A DNA stretch of 54,139 bases, taken from the NCBI RefSeq assembly GCF_003254465.1, contig NZ_QDFI01000023.1, forward strand, positions 1 to 54,139, in the 5' to 3' direction. This DNA comes from Meridianimarinicoccus zhengii (GTDB lineage: Bacteria; Pseudomonadota; Alphaproteobacteria; Rhodobacterales; Rhodobacteraceae). The notes under the pieces are model-generated. The model saw only the letters and a list, made by a program, of their open reading frames with translations. It made no database searches and was not told where the DNA came from. Made by a program: the position numbers and the translations under genes. Positions 17,509-26,290 of this stretch are shown here, piece after piece (within the stretch, counting starts at the first letter, position 1; the number at the start of each line of letters is the position of its first letter).

Positions 17509-17646
17509 CGCCTGCTGCCTCCTGCATCGTTGCGCGACCCCTAGCCCGCGGCGCCCGCCACCTGCAACGTGGAATGTAATGTCGCGCGCTTGACCGTCCC
17601 GCGCCGTGCGGCCATAGCCATGGCGCAGGGATTACGGGGTGTCGCC

Positions 17647-18225
17647 ATGCTGCGCGGGTTGTACGACTGGACGATGGGACTGGCCGAAAGCCGCTACGCG
17701 CTCTGGGCCCTCGCCGCCGTCGCCTTCGTCGAAAGCTCGGTCTTCCCGATTCCGCCCGACATCCTGATGATACCCATGATCCTCGCGGCACCCCGCCGCG
17801 CCTGGCTGATCGCCGGTGTTTGCACCGTGTCGTCGGTGCTGGGCGGCCTCGCGGGCTACTACATCGGGTGGGGCCTGTTCGAAACAGTCGGCCGCCCCGT
17901 GCTGGAATTCTACGGCAAGGACGCCTATTTCGACGCATTCTCGCTGCGCTACAACGAATGGGGGGCCTGGGCCGTGCTGATCGCGGGCGTGACGCCGTTT
18001 CCCTACAAGGTCATCACCATCATGTCCGGCGCGACCGGCCTGTCGCTGAGCGTATTCATGGTGGCCTCGGTCATCGCGCGCGGGCTGCGGTTCTTCCTCG
18101 TCGCGGCCCTTCTGTGGAAATTCGGCGCGCCGATCCGCGATTTCATCGAACGCCGCCTCGGGCTGATGTTCACGCTGTTCTGCGTGCTGCTGGTGGGCGG
18201 CTTCTACGTGGTGAAATACCTGTGA
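17647..18225 (+). CDS. YqaA-family inner-membrane protein (DedA/VTT-like)
   Basis: This 192-residue protein belongs to the YqaA branch of the DedA/SNARE-associated (VTT) superfamily. Its signature is the N-terminal ESSVFPIPPDILMIPMILA, then GYYIGWGLFETVGRP and a reentrant FxR-like region (AGVTPFPYKVITIMSG). DedA relatives are linked to phospholipid flipping and proton-dependent envelope functions; the role of YqaA is not established. Start 17647 (MLRGLYDW) gives the usual family length and follows a GGGGTG site; an upstream ATG at 17569 adds 26 residues. It is coupled by GTGA to dsbB. Confidence 0.85.
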   Translation: MLRGLYDWTMGLAESRYALWALAAVAFVESSVFPIPPDILMIPMILAAPRRAWLIAGVCTVSSVLGGLAGYYIGWGLFETVGRPVLEFYGKDAYFDAFSLRYNEWGAWAVLIAGVTPFPYKVITIMSGATGLSLSVFMVASVIARGLRFFLVAALLWKFGAPIRDFIERRLGLMFTLFCVLLVGGFYVVKYL

Positions 18226-18704
18226 CGGGGCGTGCGCTGGGATATCTTGCCGGGGCCGGGTCGGCGGCGCTGCTGGCCGCCGCCTTCGCGTTCCAGCATA
18301 TCGGCGGGTTGCCGCCCTGCGCGCTGTGCATCTGGCAACGCTGGCCCCATGTCGCGGCAGCGTTCCTGGCCGCCGCGCTGCTGCTGGCCCCCGCGCCGCT
18401 GCGCCGCCCGCTGCTGGCGCTCGGCGCGCTCGCCGCGCTGACCACTGGCGGGATCGGCATCTATCACACGGGCATCGAACAAGGATGGTGGCCGGGCCCC
18501 ACGTCCTGTTCCGGCAGCGGGCCGGGGTTGTCGGGCATGTCCGGGGCGGACCTTCTGGACATGACCGCGCCCGCGCAGGTCGTGATGTGCGACGAGATCC
18601 CCTGGGCCTTCGCGGGCCTGTCCATGGCGGGATGGAACGCGGTGTTGTCGCTGGGTCTGGCCGCGCTCTGGCTCGCGGCCCTGCGGCGGCCTAGTGCAAG
18701 GTGA
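18222..18704 (+). CDS. dsbB: Disulfide bond formation protein B (DsbB)
   Basis: DsbB reoxidises periplasmic DsbA and passes electrons to quinone. The GTG at 18222 overlaps the preceding stop by 4 nt and gives 160 residues with four membrane helices. The first redox pair is Cys33/Cys36 in PPCALCIWQRW, the canonical P-C-x-L-C-x2-Q-R motif, and the second pair is Cys97 (PTSCSG) and Cys124 (VMCDEIPW). The spacing and the long periplasmic loop fit the family. Its 3' end overlaps the convergent usg gene by 14 nt. A DsbA-like gene is present at 26291, but nothing shows that the two are partners. Confidence 0.9.
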   Translation: MTGRALGYLAGAGSAALLAAAFAFQHIGGLPPCALCIWQRWPHVAAAFLAAALLLAPAPLRRPLLALGALAALTTGGIGIYHTGIEQGWWPGPTSCSGSGPGLSGMSGADLLDMTAPAQVVMCDEIPWAFAGLSMAGWNAVLSLGLAALWLAALRRPSAR

Positions 18705-18960
18705 ACTCGCCCGTCACGTTGCGCCATTCGCCGGGCGCGATCATCTTGCGATGGGTGAACCGCACCGAGTGGAGCGGCCCCTCGATCTCCTTCTGCCAGA
18801 ACTCGATGAACTCGAACAGGCGCGGATGATCCGGGGCAAGGTCGTAATCCTGCCAGACGAAGCTGTTCAGAACGTTGCGATAATCGGGCATCCGATAGAA
18901 CATCTCGGCGGTGGTCAGCCCGTATCCCTTCAGCATCAGCTCGGTTTCGCGGTGGTCCAT
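18691..18960 (-). CDS. usg: Usg family protein
   Basis: The 89-residue product matches the small alphaproteobacterial Usg family (MDHRETELMLKGYGLTTAEM, then MPDYRNVLNSFVWQDYDLAP and a C-terminal HRKMIAPGEWRNV). Older annotations link Usg to tryptophan operons, but its function is unknown. The start at 18960 has AGGAAAGG upstream; an extension to 19023 adds 21 residues without need. It ends inside dsbB, so the two transcripts converge, and it starts about 190 nt from the divergent gyrA start. Confidence 0.85.
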   Translation of the reverse strand: MDHRETELMLKGYGLTTAEMFYRMPDYRNVLNSFVWQDYDLAPDHPRLFEFIEFWQKEIEGPLHSVRFTHRKMIAPGEWRNVTGEFTLH

Positions 18961-19150
18961 GGCGATCCTTTCCTGTATCCACCCCCTCACGATGCCCGAG
19001 TCGTCTGAATAATCAATGACCACAGTATGTTAGCACTCCCGCGCCCCGGCTGATGCCAGCACCGGGCCGCGCGGGTTGCCCCCGCCCGAACCCCGGTGAT
19101 ATACCCGTGAAACCAACGGGCAGAGCAGCATAACCGCAAGGGCGAAATAC

Positions 19151-21916
19151 TTGAACGATACGCCGGAACCCCCCGAAAACGATCGCGAAATCCCGGAAGG
19201 CCCGGCCCCCGTGCCGCATGGCCCCACGATTTCCATCGCCGACGAGATGAAGGCGTCGTATCTTGACTACGCCATGAGCGTGATCGTGTCGCGCGCCATT
19301 CCGGACCTTCGTGACGGCCTGAAACCTGTGCATCGGCGCATTCTTTACGCAATGCACGAGACGGGAAACACCCACGACAAGCCCTATCGCAAGTCCGCGC
19401 GGCCCGTCGGCGACGTAATGGGCAAGTATCACCCGCATGGCGACGGCGCGATCTACGACGCGCTTGTGCGCATGGCGCAGGATTTCTCCATGTCCCTGCC
19501 GCTCTTGGACGGGCAGGGCAATTTCGGGTCCATGGATGGCGACAACCCCGCCGCCATGCGCTACACCGAGGTCCGCATGGACAAGCCCGCGGGCGCCTTG
19601 CTGGCCGATATCGACAAGGACACGGTCGATTTCCAGGACAATTACGACGGCAAGGACCGCGAACCCTCGGTCCTGCCCGCGCGCTTCCCGAACATGCTGG
19701 TCAACGGCGCGGGCGGTATCGCCGTCGGCATGGCCACCAACATTCCGCCGCACAATCTGGGGGAGGTGATCGACGCCACGCTCGCGCTGATCGAGAACCC
19801 CGATCTCGAGTCCATCGACCTCATGCAATACGTCCCCGCCCCCGATTTTCCCACGGGCGGGCTGATCCTTGGCCGCTCCGGCGCGCGCAAGGCGTATCTC
19901 GAAGGGCGCGGCAGCGTCATCATCCGCGCGAAGACCCATATCGAGGAGTTGCGCAAGGACCGCTTCGCCATCGTGCTGGATGAAATCCCCTACCAGGTGA
20001 ACAAGGCCTCGCTGGTGGAAAAGATCGCCGATCTGGTGCGCGAAAAGAAGCTCGAAGGCATTTCCCACGTGCAGGACGAATCCGACCGGGTCGGCGTCCG
20101 CGTGGTGATCGAGCTGAAGCGCGACGCGACCCCGGACGTGGTGCTCAACCAGCTTTTTCGCTTCACGCCCATGCAGACCTCCTTCGGGTGCAACATGCTC
20201 GCGCTCAACGGCGGGCGGCCCGAACAACTGACCCTGCGCCGGTTCCTCACGTCCTTCATCGAGTTCCGCGAACAGGTCGTCGCCCGGCGCACCGCGTTCG
20301 ACCTGCGCAAGGCGCGCGAACGCAGCCACGTGCTGTGCGGCCTCGCCGTCGCGGTCAGCAACGTGGACGAAGTGGTCGCCACCATCCGCGCGTCGACCGA
20401 CGCCGCCGAGGCACGCGCCAAGCTGATGGAACGCCGCTGGCCCGCCATGGACATCGCCGATTACATCCGCCTGATCGACGACCCGTCGCACACGATGAAC
20501 GACGACGGCACCTATTACCTGTCGGAAACGCAGGCCCGTGCGATCCTCGACCTGCGGCTCCAGCGCCTCACGCAGATCGGCGTGAAGGAAGTCACGGACG
20601 AACTCGAAGACCTTGCCGCGAAGATCAAGGATTACCTCGACATCCTGCGGTCGCGCGCCCGCGTCATGGACATCATTTCCACCGAACTGCGCGAGGTGCG
20701 CGAGGCCTTCGCCGTCCCCCGCCGCACGGAGATCGTGGACTGGTCCGGCGACATGGAGGACGAGGACCTCATCGAGCGGGAAGACATGGTCGTCACCGTC
20801 ACCCAGTCCGGCTACATCAAGCGCACGCCGCTCGCCGAATTCCGCGCCCAGAAGCGCGGCGGCAAGGGCCTTGCGGGGATGAACATGAAGGACGACGACG
20901 TCGTCACCACCCTGTTCGTCGCCAACACCCATACCCAGCTTCTGTTCTTCACGACCGACGGGATGGTCTACAAGATCAAGACGTGGCGCCTGCCCCAGGG
21001 CGGGCGCGCGTCGCGCGGCAAGGCGCTGGTGAACGTTCTGCCCATCGCGGGCGGTGTGGGCGTGGCGGCGATCATGCCGGTGGACGTGCCCGAAGCGCAA
21101 TGGGCCGACATGCAGATCGTCTTCGCCACCTCGGACGGCTCGGTGCGCCGCAACGCGCTGTCGGATTTCACCAACGTCATGCGCAACGGGAAGATCGCCA
21201 TGAAGCTGCCCGAGGATGTTTCCCTCGTGCGCGCGCAGATCTGTTCCGAAGACGATGACGTGATCCTGTTCACCGCATCGGGCCGCGCGATGCGCTTCCG
21301 CACCACCGACGTGCGAGTGTTCAAGGGCCGCGACAGCACCGGCGTGCGCGGCATCCGGCTGGCCAAGGGCGACCGGGTCGTCGCCATGTCCACCATCCGC
21401 CATTTCGAGGCGACGCCGGGCGAACGCGCCGCATACCTGAAAATGCGCCGCGCGGTCGAAGGCATGGTGGACGAACCCGAACGGGACGAGGACGACGAAC
21501 AGGTCGCGGACGAGGCGCTGAGCCAGGAACGCTACGCCGCCATGTCCGCCGCCGAACACCTGATCGTCACGATCACCGCGCGCGGCGCGGGCAAGCTGTC
21601 GTCGTCCCACGACTACCCCGTGCGCGGGCGCGGCGGCATGGGCGTGGCGGCGATGGACCGCGCCATGCGCGGCGGGCCTATCGTGTCAGCGTTCCCGGTG
21701 GAGCTTGACGACCAGATCATGCTGGCGACCTCCACCGGCCAGTCGATCCGCTGCCCCGTCAACGGCATCTCCTTCCGCTCCCGCGCCGCAGGCGGCGTGC
21801 GCGTGTTCAACACCGCCGCCGGCGAACAGGTCGTGTCGGTCGCGTGGATCGCCGACCAGCCGGAGGATGACGCGGGCGAAGGAGGCGGCGATGCCGACTC
21901 GCCGCCAGCCACCTGA
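19151..21916 (+). CDS. gyrA: DNA gyrase subunit A
   Basis: GyrA is the cleavage-rejoining subunit of DNA gyrase. The 921-residue protein has the winged-helix/tower core with catalytic Tyr138 ([10 protein letters not shown]) and a C-terminal beta-pinwheel with a GyrA-box (QKRGGKG). The quinolone-determining segment reads [10 protein letters not shown]: the residue equivalent to E. coli Ser83 is Gly99, while Asp87 is kept as Asp103. The start is a TTG at 19151 preceded by an AAGGGC ribosome site; no ATG fits the N-terminus. An acidic insert ([13 protein letters not shown]) lies near residue 780. Confidence 0.97.
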   Translation: MNDTPEPPENDREIPEGPAPVPHGPTISIADEMKASYLDYAMSVIVSRAIPDLRDGLKPVHRRILYAMHETGNTHDKPYRKSARPVGDVMGKYHPHGDGAIYDALVRMAQDFSMSLPLLDGQGNFGSMDGDNPAAMRYTEVRMDKPAGALLADIDKDTVDFQDNYDGKDREPSVLPARFPNMLVNGAGGIAVGMATNIPPHNLGEVIDATLALIENPDLESIDLMQYVPAPDFPTGGLILGRSGARKAYLEGRGSVIIRAKTHIEELRKDRFAIVLDEIPYQVNKASLVEKIADLVREKKLEGISHVQDESDRVGVRVVIELKRDATPDVVLNQLFRFTPMQTSFGCNMLALNGGRPEQLTLRRFLTSFIEFREQVVARRTAFDLRKARERSHVLCGLAVAVSNVDEVVATIRASTDAAEARAKLMERRWPAMDIADYIRLIDDPSHTMNDDGTYYLSETQARAILDLRLQRLTQIGVKEVTDELEDLAAKIKDYLDILRSRARVMDIISTELREVREAFAVPRRTEIVDWSGDMEDEDLIEREDMVVTVTQSGYIKRTPLAEFRAQKRGGKGLAGMNMKDDDVVTTLFVANTHTQLLFFTTDGMVYKIKTWRLPQGGRASRGKALVNVLPIAGGVGVAAIMPVDVPEAQWADMQIVFATSDGSVRRNALSDFTNVMRNGKIAMKLPEDVSLVRAQICSEDDDVILFTASGRAMRFRTTDVRVFKGRDSTGVRGIRLAKGDRVVAMSTIRHFEATPGERAAYLKMRRAVEGMVDEPERDEDDEQVADEALSQERYAAMSAAEHLIVTITARGAGKLSSSHDYPVRGRGGMGVAAMDRAMRGGPIVSAFPVELDDQIMLATSTGQSIRCPVNGISFRSRAAGGVRVFNTAAGEQVVSVAWIADQPEDDAGEGGGDADSPPAT

Positions 21917-22043
21917 GCCATTCGACGCGGTCGCACCGACGGCTTGAAGCCCCAGCTCCGCCTTGGACCTGCACCGGGGCAGATGGCGCTGGACGTTTCA
22001 CGTGGTCTTCGGCTCGATGGCTGCACATCGCGGGGAGGTGGGT

Positions 22044-22451
22044 ATGGACGAAGTGGCGACCGGACAATGCCTGTGTGGCGCAGTGACGTTCCGCATAGCG
22101 GGAAAGTTCGAAAGCTTCTTCCTGTGTCACTGCGCGCGATGCCGCAAGGATAGCGGCTCGGCCCATGCGGCGAACCTGTTCTCCTCCACGGCGAAGATTG
22201 TCTGGTTATCGGGAGAGGAAAACATCCGGGAATTCAGGCTGACCGGGTCGCAACATGTGAAATGCTTCTGCACGACTTGCGGTTCTGCGCTGCCGGTTTC
22301 TCAGGCGAACGGTGGTGTGCTTGTCGTGCCGGCAGGTTCCCTGGACAGCCCGATTGCCATTCGACCGCATGCGCATATCTGCTTTTCCAGTCGCGCGAAT
22401 TGGGACAACGACCTCGGTTCGCTGGACAGGATCGACGGACTTCCCGGTTGA
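22044..22451 (+). CDS. GFA/CENP-V fold zinc protein
   Basis: This 135-residue protein has the GFA fold named after the glutathione-dependent formaldehyde-activating enzyme. Zinc-ligand cysteines sit in GQCLCGAV, LCHCARCRK and CFCTTCGSALP, in the family order. Most GFA-fold proteins have no proven activity, so a role in thiol or aldehyde chemistry is only possible. Start 22044 follows GGGGAGGTG; the longer frame from 21963 has no ribosome site. It is alone between gyrA and the ilv leader, and no gene was found in the ~300 nt after it. Confidence 0.85.
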   Translation: MDEVATGQCLCGAVTFRIAGKFESFFLCHCARCRKDSGSAHAANLFSSTAKIVWLSGEENIREFRLTGSQHVKCFCTTCGSALPVSQANGGVLVVPAGSLDSPIAIRPHAHICFSSRANWDNDLGSLDRIDGLPG

Positions 22452-22694
22452 ATGACGCATCCCGGGCCGGGTCATGGCGGGCGATCGAACGACACCGAAC
22501 GGGGCGTCAGTTCTGTCCGCACGGCGGGCCGTGGCCAACGGAATGGAAACCGGCAGAGTGCAGTTCGCGGACACCAGGACGGACCTTGCCCGCATTCCGG
22601 CTGAAACCTTGCCGACACGCAGCCGCACCCTGCTCCGGGTTCTTTTCTTTCGCGCAAAACCCGCCCCACGACATATCCGCATCGTTTTTGGCGG

Positions 22695-22723
22695 TTGACG
22701 CCCCGGTTCTCGCGGCCTATCAG
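22695..22723 (+). promoter_or_regulatory. Likely sigma-70 promoter of the ilvB leader
   Basis: TTGACG and TATCAG are separated by 17 nt, ending 26 nt before the leader-peptide ATG. The position suits a transcript that begins just ahead of the leader peptide. Confidence 0.55.
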
Positions 22724-22749
22724 GCGGAACGTGGTGGGAGAGCGAGACG

Positions 22750-22797
22750 ATGACACCCCTTGTCGTACTTCGAGACAGATGGCGCATGGGCCGGTAA
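22750..22797 (+). CDS. ilv leader peptide (attenuation control)
   Basis: A 15-residue frame, MTPLVVLRDRWRMGR, follows a GGGAGAG ribosome site. Residues 4-7 are Leu-Val-Val-Leu, the regulatory amino acids expected for a branched-chain biosynthesis leader. The frame ends 96 nt before ilvB and runs through the 5' arm of the antiterminator, so ribosome position can decide whether the downstream terminator forms. It is too short for automatic gene callers. Confidence 0.8.
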   Translation: MTPLVVLRDRWRMGR

Positions 22798-22848
22798 CGG
22801 CACCCATATCAGACCCATGCGCCCCCGAGTAACACCGGGGGTTTTTTT
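22781..22848 (+). promoter_or_regulatory. ilvB attenuator: antiterminator and terminator
   Basis: GGCGCATGGG (22781-22790) is exactly complementary to CCCATGCGCC (22814-22823), forming the antiterminator. CCCCCG (22822-22827) pairs with CGGGGG (22836-22841) and is followed by seven T (22842-22848), forming an intrinsic terminator. The two stems share 22822-22823 and compete for that side of the hairpin. A ribosome stalled at the Leu/Val codons leaves 22781-22790 largely free and favours read-through; a ribosome that reaches the stop codon covers it and favours termination. Confidence 0.85.
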
Positions 22849-22892
22849 ATGGCCCTCCCCCAGACCGCACAGAACGCGAACGGAGCAAGCAG

Positions 22893-24644
22893 ATGACCCA
22901 GATGAGCGGCGCCCAGATGGTGGTTCAGGCCCTGAAGGATCAGGGGGTCGAGGTAATCTTCGGCTATCCCGGCGGCGCCGTGCTCCCGATCTATGACGAG
23001 ATCTTCCAGCAGACCGACATCCGCCACATCCTCGTCCGCCACGAACAGGGGGCCGTGCACGCCGCCGAAGGCTACGCCCGCGCCACCGGCAAGCCGGGCG
23101 TCGCTCTCGTGACCTCCGGTCCCGGCGCCACCAACGCGGTCACCGGCCTGACGGACGCGCTGATGGACTCCATCCCGATCATCGTGCTGTCGGGACAGGT
23201 GCCGACCTTCATGATCGGCAACGACGCCTTCCAGGAAGCCGACACCGTCGGCATCACCCGCCCTTGCACCAAGCACAACTGGCTGGTCAAGGACACCGCG
23301 GACCTGTCGAACATCATTCATCAGGCGTTCCACGTGGCGACCCATGGCCGCCCCGGCCCCGTGCTCGTGGACATCCCCAAGGACGTGCAGTTCGCCACCG
23401 ACACCTACACGCCGAAAGCCCGCGCCAGCACCAAGCACTACCAGCCGCGCGTCAAGGGCGACATCGACCAGATCACCCGGCTCGTGGAGATGATGGAAAC
23501 CGCTGAGCGGCCGATCTTCTACACCGGCGGCGGCGTCATCAACTCCGGCCCCGCCGCGAGCCAGCTTCTGCGTGAACTCGTCGCCGCCACCGGTTTTCCC
23601 ATCACCTCCACGCTGATGGGGCTGGGCGCCTATCCCGCGTCGGGCGACAACTGGCTCGGGATGCTCGGGATGCACGGGCTTGTCGAAGCGAACCTCGCCA
23701 TGCATGGCTGCGACCTGATGATCAACATCGGCGCGCGCTTCGACGACCGCATCACTGGCCGCGTGCAGGATTTCTCGCCCCACTCGCGCAAGGCGCATAT
23801 CGACATCGACCCCTCGTCCATCAACAAGGTGATCCACGCCGACGTGCCGATCATCGGCGATGTGGGCCATGTTCTCGAAGACGTGCTCAAGGTCTGGAAG
23901 GCCCGCGGGCGCAAGACCAACGCGGGCGCGCTGCCGAAATGGTGGGCGCAGATCGACGAATGGCGCAAGGTCCGCTGCCTGTCCTACAAGAACTCCGACA
24001 CGGTCATCAAACCGCAATACGCGCTCGAACGCCTCGAGGCGCTGACCAAGGACCGCGACCGCTACATCTGCACCGAGGTCGGCCAGCACCAGATGTGGGC
24101 CGCGCAGTACCTGGGGTTCGAGGCACCGAACCGCTGGATGACCTCCGGCGGCTTGGGCACCATGGGCTACGGCACCCCGGCGTCGATCGGCGTGCAGGTC
24201 GCCCACCCCGACGCGCTGGTGATCAACGTCGCGGGCGAAGCATCGTGGCTGATGAACATGCAGGAAATGGGCACCGCCGTTCAGTTCCGCCTGCCCGTGA
24301 AACAGTTCATCCTGAACAACGAACGGCTCGGCATGGTGCGCCAGTGGCAGGAATTGCTGCACGGCGAACGCTACAGCCATTCGTGGTCGGAATCCCTGCC
24401 CGATTTCGTGAAACTGGCCGAGGCGTTCGGGGCCAAGGGCATCATCTGCAAGGACCCGGCGGATCTCGATGACGCGATCATGGAGATGCTCGACTATGAC
24501 GGGCCGGTGATCTTCGATTGCTGCGTGGAAAAGCATGAAAACTGCTTCCCCATGATCCCGTCGGGCAAGGCCCATAACGAAATGCTGCTGGGCGACGCCT
24601 CCACCAAGGACGCCATCGGCGCCGGCGGCGGGGTGCTGGTCTGA
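22893..24644 (+). CDS. ilvB: Acetolactate synthase large subunit
   Basis: The catalytic subunit makes acetolactate or acetohydroxybutyrate from pyruvate, the first shared step of valine, leucine and isoleucine synthesis. The 583-residue protein shows the ThDP enzyme order: catalytic Glu51 in VRHEQGAVHAAEGYA, a middle FAD domain, and the ThDP/Mg motif starting GEASWLMNMQEM and closing with the Asn pair in FILNNERLG. The usual GD of that motif is GE here. The start follows GGAGCAAGCAG, 45 nt past the attenuator. The small subunit gene is not adjacent: it lies 1.07 kb downstream after two unrelated genes. Confidence 0.96.
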   Translation: MTQMSGAQMVVQALKDQGVEVIFGYPGGAVLPIYDEIFQQTDIRHILVRHEQGAVHAAEGYARATGKPGVALVTSGPGATNAVTGLTDALMDSIPIIVLSGQVPTFMIGNDAFQEADTVGITRPCTKHNWLVKDTADLSNIIHQAFHVATHGRPGPVLVDIPKDVQFATDTYTPKARASTKHYQPRVKGDIDQITRLVEMMETAERPIFYTGGGVINSGPAASQLLRELVAATGFPITSTLMGLGAYPASGDNWLGMLGMHGLVEANLAMHGCDLMINIGARFDDRITGRVQDFSPHSRKAHIDIDPSSINKVIHADVPIIGDVGHVLEDVLKVWKARGRKTNAGALPKWWAQIDEWRKVRCLSYKNSDTVIKPQYALERLEALTKDRDRYICTEVGQHQMWAAQYLGFEAPNRWMTSGGLGTMGYGTPASIGVQVAHPDALVINVAGEASWLMNMQEMGTAVQFRLPVKQFILNNERLGMVRQWQELLHGERYSHSWSESLPDFVKLAEAFGAKGIICKDPADLDDAIMEMLDYDGPVIFDCCVEKHENCFPMIPSGKAHNEMLLGDASTKDAIGAGGGVLV

Positions 24645-24646
24645 CA

Positions 24647-24949
24647 ATGCTTGTGCGCACCAGAATTGCGGCTGTCGTTGCGCTCTTCGTCTTCGCTGGA
24701 AGCGCTATGCCGACGATAGCCAGCGAACGCGAAGATGCCTTGGCGCTTCTTGAAGCCGCCGCCGCCGATCTTCCAAGGGGTATTGCGGGCATACCTGCAC
24801 AATGGTTCGAGATGAATTCGGCCATCGGCTGGGAAAAAATGATGCTGGTGTTCGGCTACGCTGATAACCGAACAGCCTGCAATAATATGATGGAACTGGC
24901 ATACGCGGAAACCACTGAACGTGACTTCCGCTGTACACCGGCGAACTGA
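24647..24949 (+). CDS. Small secreted protein of unknown function
   Basis: The 100-residue product has a clear signal peptide (MLVRTRIAAVVALFVFAGSA, cleavage likely after the IAS near residue 26) and a mature part of about 75 residues with two cysteines (ACNN and FRCTP) that could form a disulfide. It starts 2 nt after the ilvB stop, so it may be co-transcribed. It matches no family I recognise. Base composition is less GC-rich than ilvB, which hints at an insertion between ilvB and ilvN. Confidence 0.6.
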   Translation: MLVRTRIAAVVALFVFAGSAMPTIASEREDALALLEAAAADLPRGIAGIPAQWFEMNSAIGWEKMMLVFGYADNRTACNNMMELAYAETTERDFRCTPAN

Positions 24950-25000
24950 AGGAAGCTCTAGTTTGCGTTTCCGGGTCGTGAAAGCGTCACGAAGCTGCCC

Positions 25001-25501
25001 TCACCCCAGCCGCGTGCCGCGCACCTGGTACACGGCCGCCGCGACCACAGCGAACAGCACATGACCGACAAGCGCCACCCATGTAATCCCGGTGAACCCG
25101 AGAAACGCCGGATTGCCCGCGATCAGATGCGCCATGATGTAAAGCGCGAAGACCCACAGCCCGATGCCATAGGCCACGGCAGCGGCGGACCACGGCAATT
25201 GCGGCACGAACCGGCGGGCCAGCGGTTCGGCCACCAGCAGCCAGCCCAGCGGATAGGCGACCATCCCGGCGAAATAATGCAGGAAATGCGCCCCCGGCGA
25301 CCAGGTGGACCCGAAAATGGTCTGGATCACCTGGTTGGCCAGCGGCACCGGGGCGAGATTGGCGAAACCCAGCCCCGGGCTGACCGACTGGCCGAAGAAA
25401 TCGAAGGCGATGGTCGCCACCGCCCCGGCATAGAGGGTGCTGGCGGCGATCCCCACCGTGCCGGTGGCATGTGCATCGGTGATGTCGGCATGGGCAGTCA
25501 T
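25001..25501 (-). CDS. Four-helix membrane protein of unknown function
   Basis: The 166-residue protein has about four membrane helices, including an N-terminal AASTLYAGAVATIAFDFFGQ and LIAGNPAFLGFTGITWVALVGH near the C-terminus. It resembles small uncharacterised Rhodobacteraceae membrane proteins, but I cannot name the family with confidence. Start 25501 has GAGGAGGAC upstream; the frame to 25567 is probably not used. It is on the strand opposite ilvB and ilvN and separates them. Confidence 0.75.
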   Translation of the reverse strand: MTAHADITDAHATGTVGIAASTLYAGAVATIAFDFFGQSVSPGLGFANLAPVPLANQVIQTIFGSTWSPGAHFLHYFAGMVAYPLGWLLVAEPLARRFVPQLPWSAAAVAYGIGLWVFALYIMAHLIAGNPAFLGFTGITWVALVGHVLFAVVAAAVYQVRGTRLG

Positions 25502-25718
25502 GGCAGTCCTCCTCGTGGGTGTGTGTCCGTCTGCCTGCAGTATCGCCGCCATGGCCCCGCCGGCCAATCTGCGCTACGCGGACGTGACCGCGCGCGATCA
25601 CGGCCCCCGATATCGCCCGCCCGGCGTGATCGTCATTGTAACAATCGGCCCCGCAAGGCCCCGAAACCGCCCCTGTTCGCGCCCCGCCGCGCCCATGGCT
25701 GAAACAAAGGACCCGCCC

Positions 25719-26288
25719 ATGTCGCCGCTTCAGATCGAAAAAGGCTCGTCGCAGCACTCCGCCTATGACCTGCGCAGCCACCTGTCGCAGGATACCGAAC
25801 GCCACACGCTCGCCGTGATCGTGGACAACGAATCCGGCGTGCTCGCCCGCGTGATCGGGCTGTTCTCGGGGCGCGGCTACAATATCGACAGCCTGACCGT
25901 GGCCGAGGTGGACCATACCGGCCATCGTTCGCGCATCACCATCGTGACCACCGGCACGCCGCAGGTGATCCTTCAGATCAAGACGCAGCTCGAACGGATG
26001 GTTCCCGTGCACGAGGTCCACGACCTCACCGTCGAAGGCGCGTCCGTGGAACGGGAACTGGCGCTCATCAAGGTGCGCGGCACCGGCGACAAGCGGGTCG
26101 AAGCCCTGCGGCTGGCCGACATCTTCCGCGCCAAGGTGGTCGATACGTCGCTCGACAGCTTCGTGTTCGAAATCACCGGCACCCCGGAAAAGGTCGACGC
26201 CTTCGCGGAACTGATGCGCCCCCTGGGGCTGTTCGAGGTCGCGCGCACCGGCGTCGCGGCCCTGTCGCGCGGCGCGGTCGCCCGCTGA
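25719..26288 (+). CDS. ilvN: Acetolactate synthase small (regulatory) subunit
   Basis: This subunit activates the catalytic subunit and carries valine feedback control. The 189-residue product has an N-terminal ACT domain (HTLAVIVDNESGVLARVIGL, GRGYNIDSLTV) and the ALS small-subunit C-terminal domain (VERELALIKV, RPLGLFEVARTGVAAL). The ATG at 25719 has AAAGGA upstream; an in-frame ATG at 25695 is the alternative. The promoter region is separate from that of ilvB, which is unusual because the two subunits are needed in proportion. A short palindrome, ATTGTAACAAT, lies at 25635-25645. Confidence 0.94.
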   Translation: MSPLQIEKGSSQHSAYDLRSHLSQDTERHTLAVIVDNESGVLARVIGLFSGRGYNIDSLTVAEVDHTGHRSRITIVTTGTPQVILQIKTQLERMVPVHEVHDLTVEGASVERELALIKVRGTGDKRVEALRLADIFRAKVVDTSLDSFVFEITGTPEKVDAFAELMRPLGLFEVARTGVAALSRGAVAR

Positions 26289-26290
26289 CC

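Noticed and set aside
19013-21610. 865-residue minus-strand frame antisense to gyrA
   Set aside because: Shadow of gyrA with His/Asp-rich composition and no domain.
22452-22694. Possible small gene between the GFA protein and the ilv leader
   Set aside because: Short frames exist on both strands, but none has a ribosome site or recognisable sequence.
25635-25645. ATTGTAACAAT palindrome upstream of ilvN as an operator
   Set aside because: Eleven bases with 5-bp arms can occur by chance; no second copy was seen nearby.
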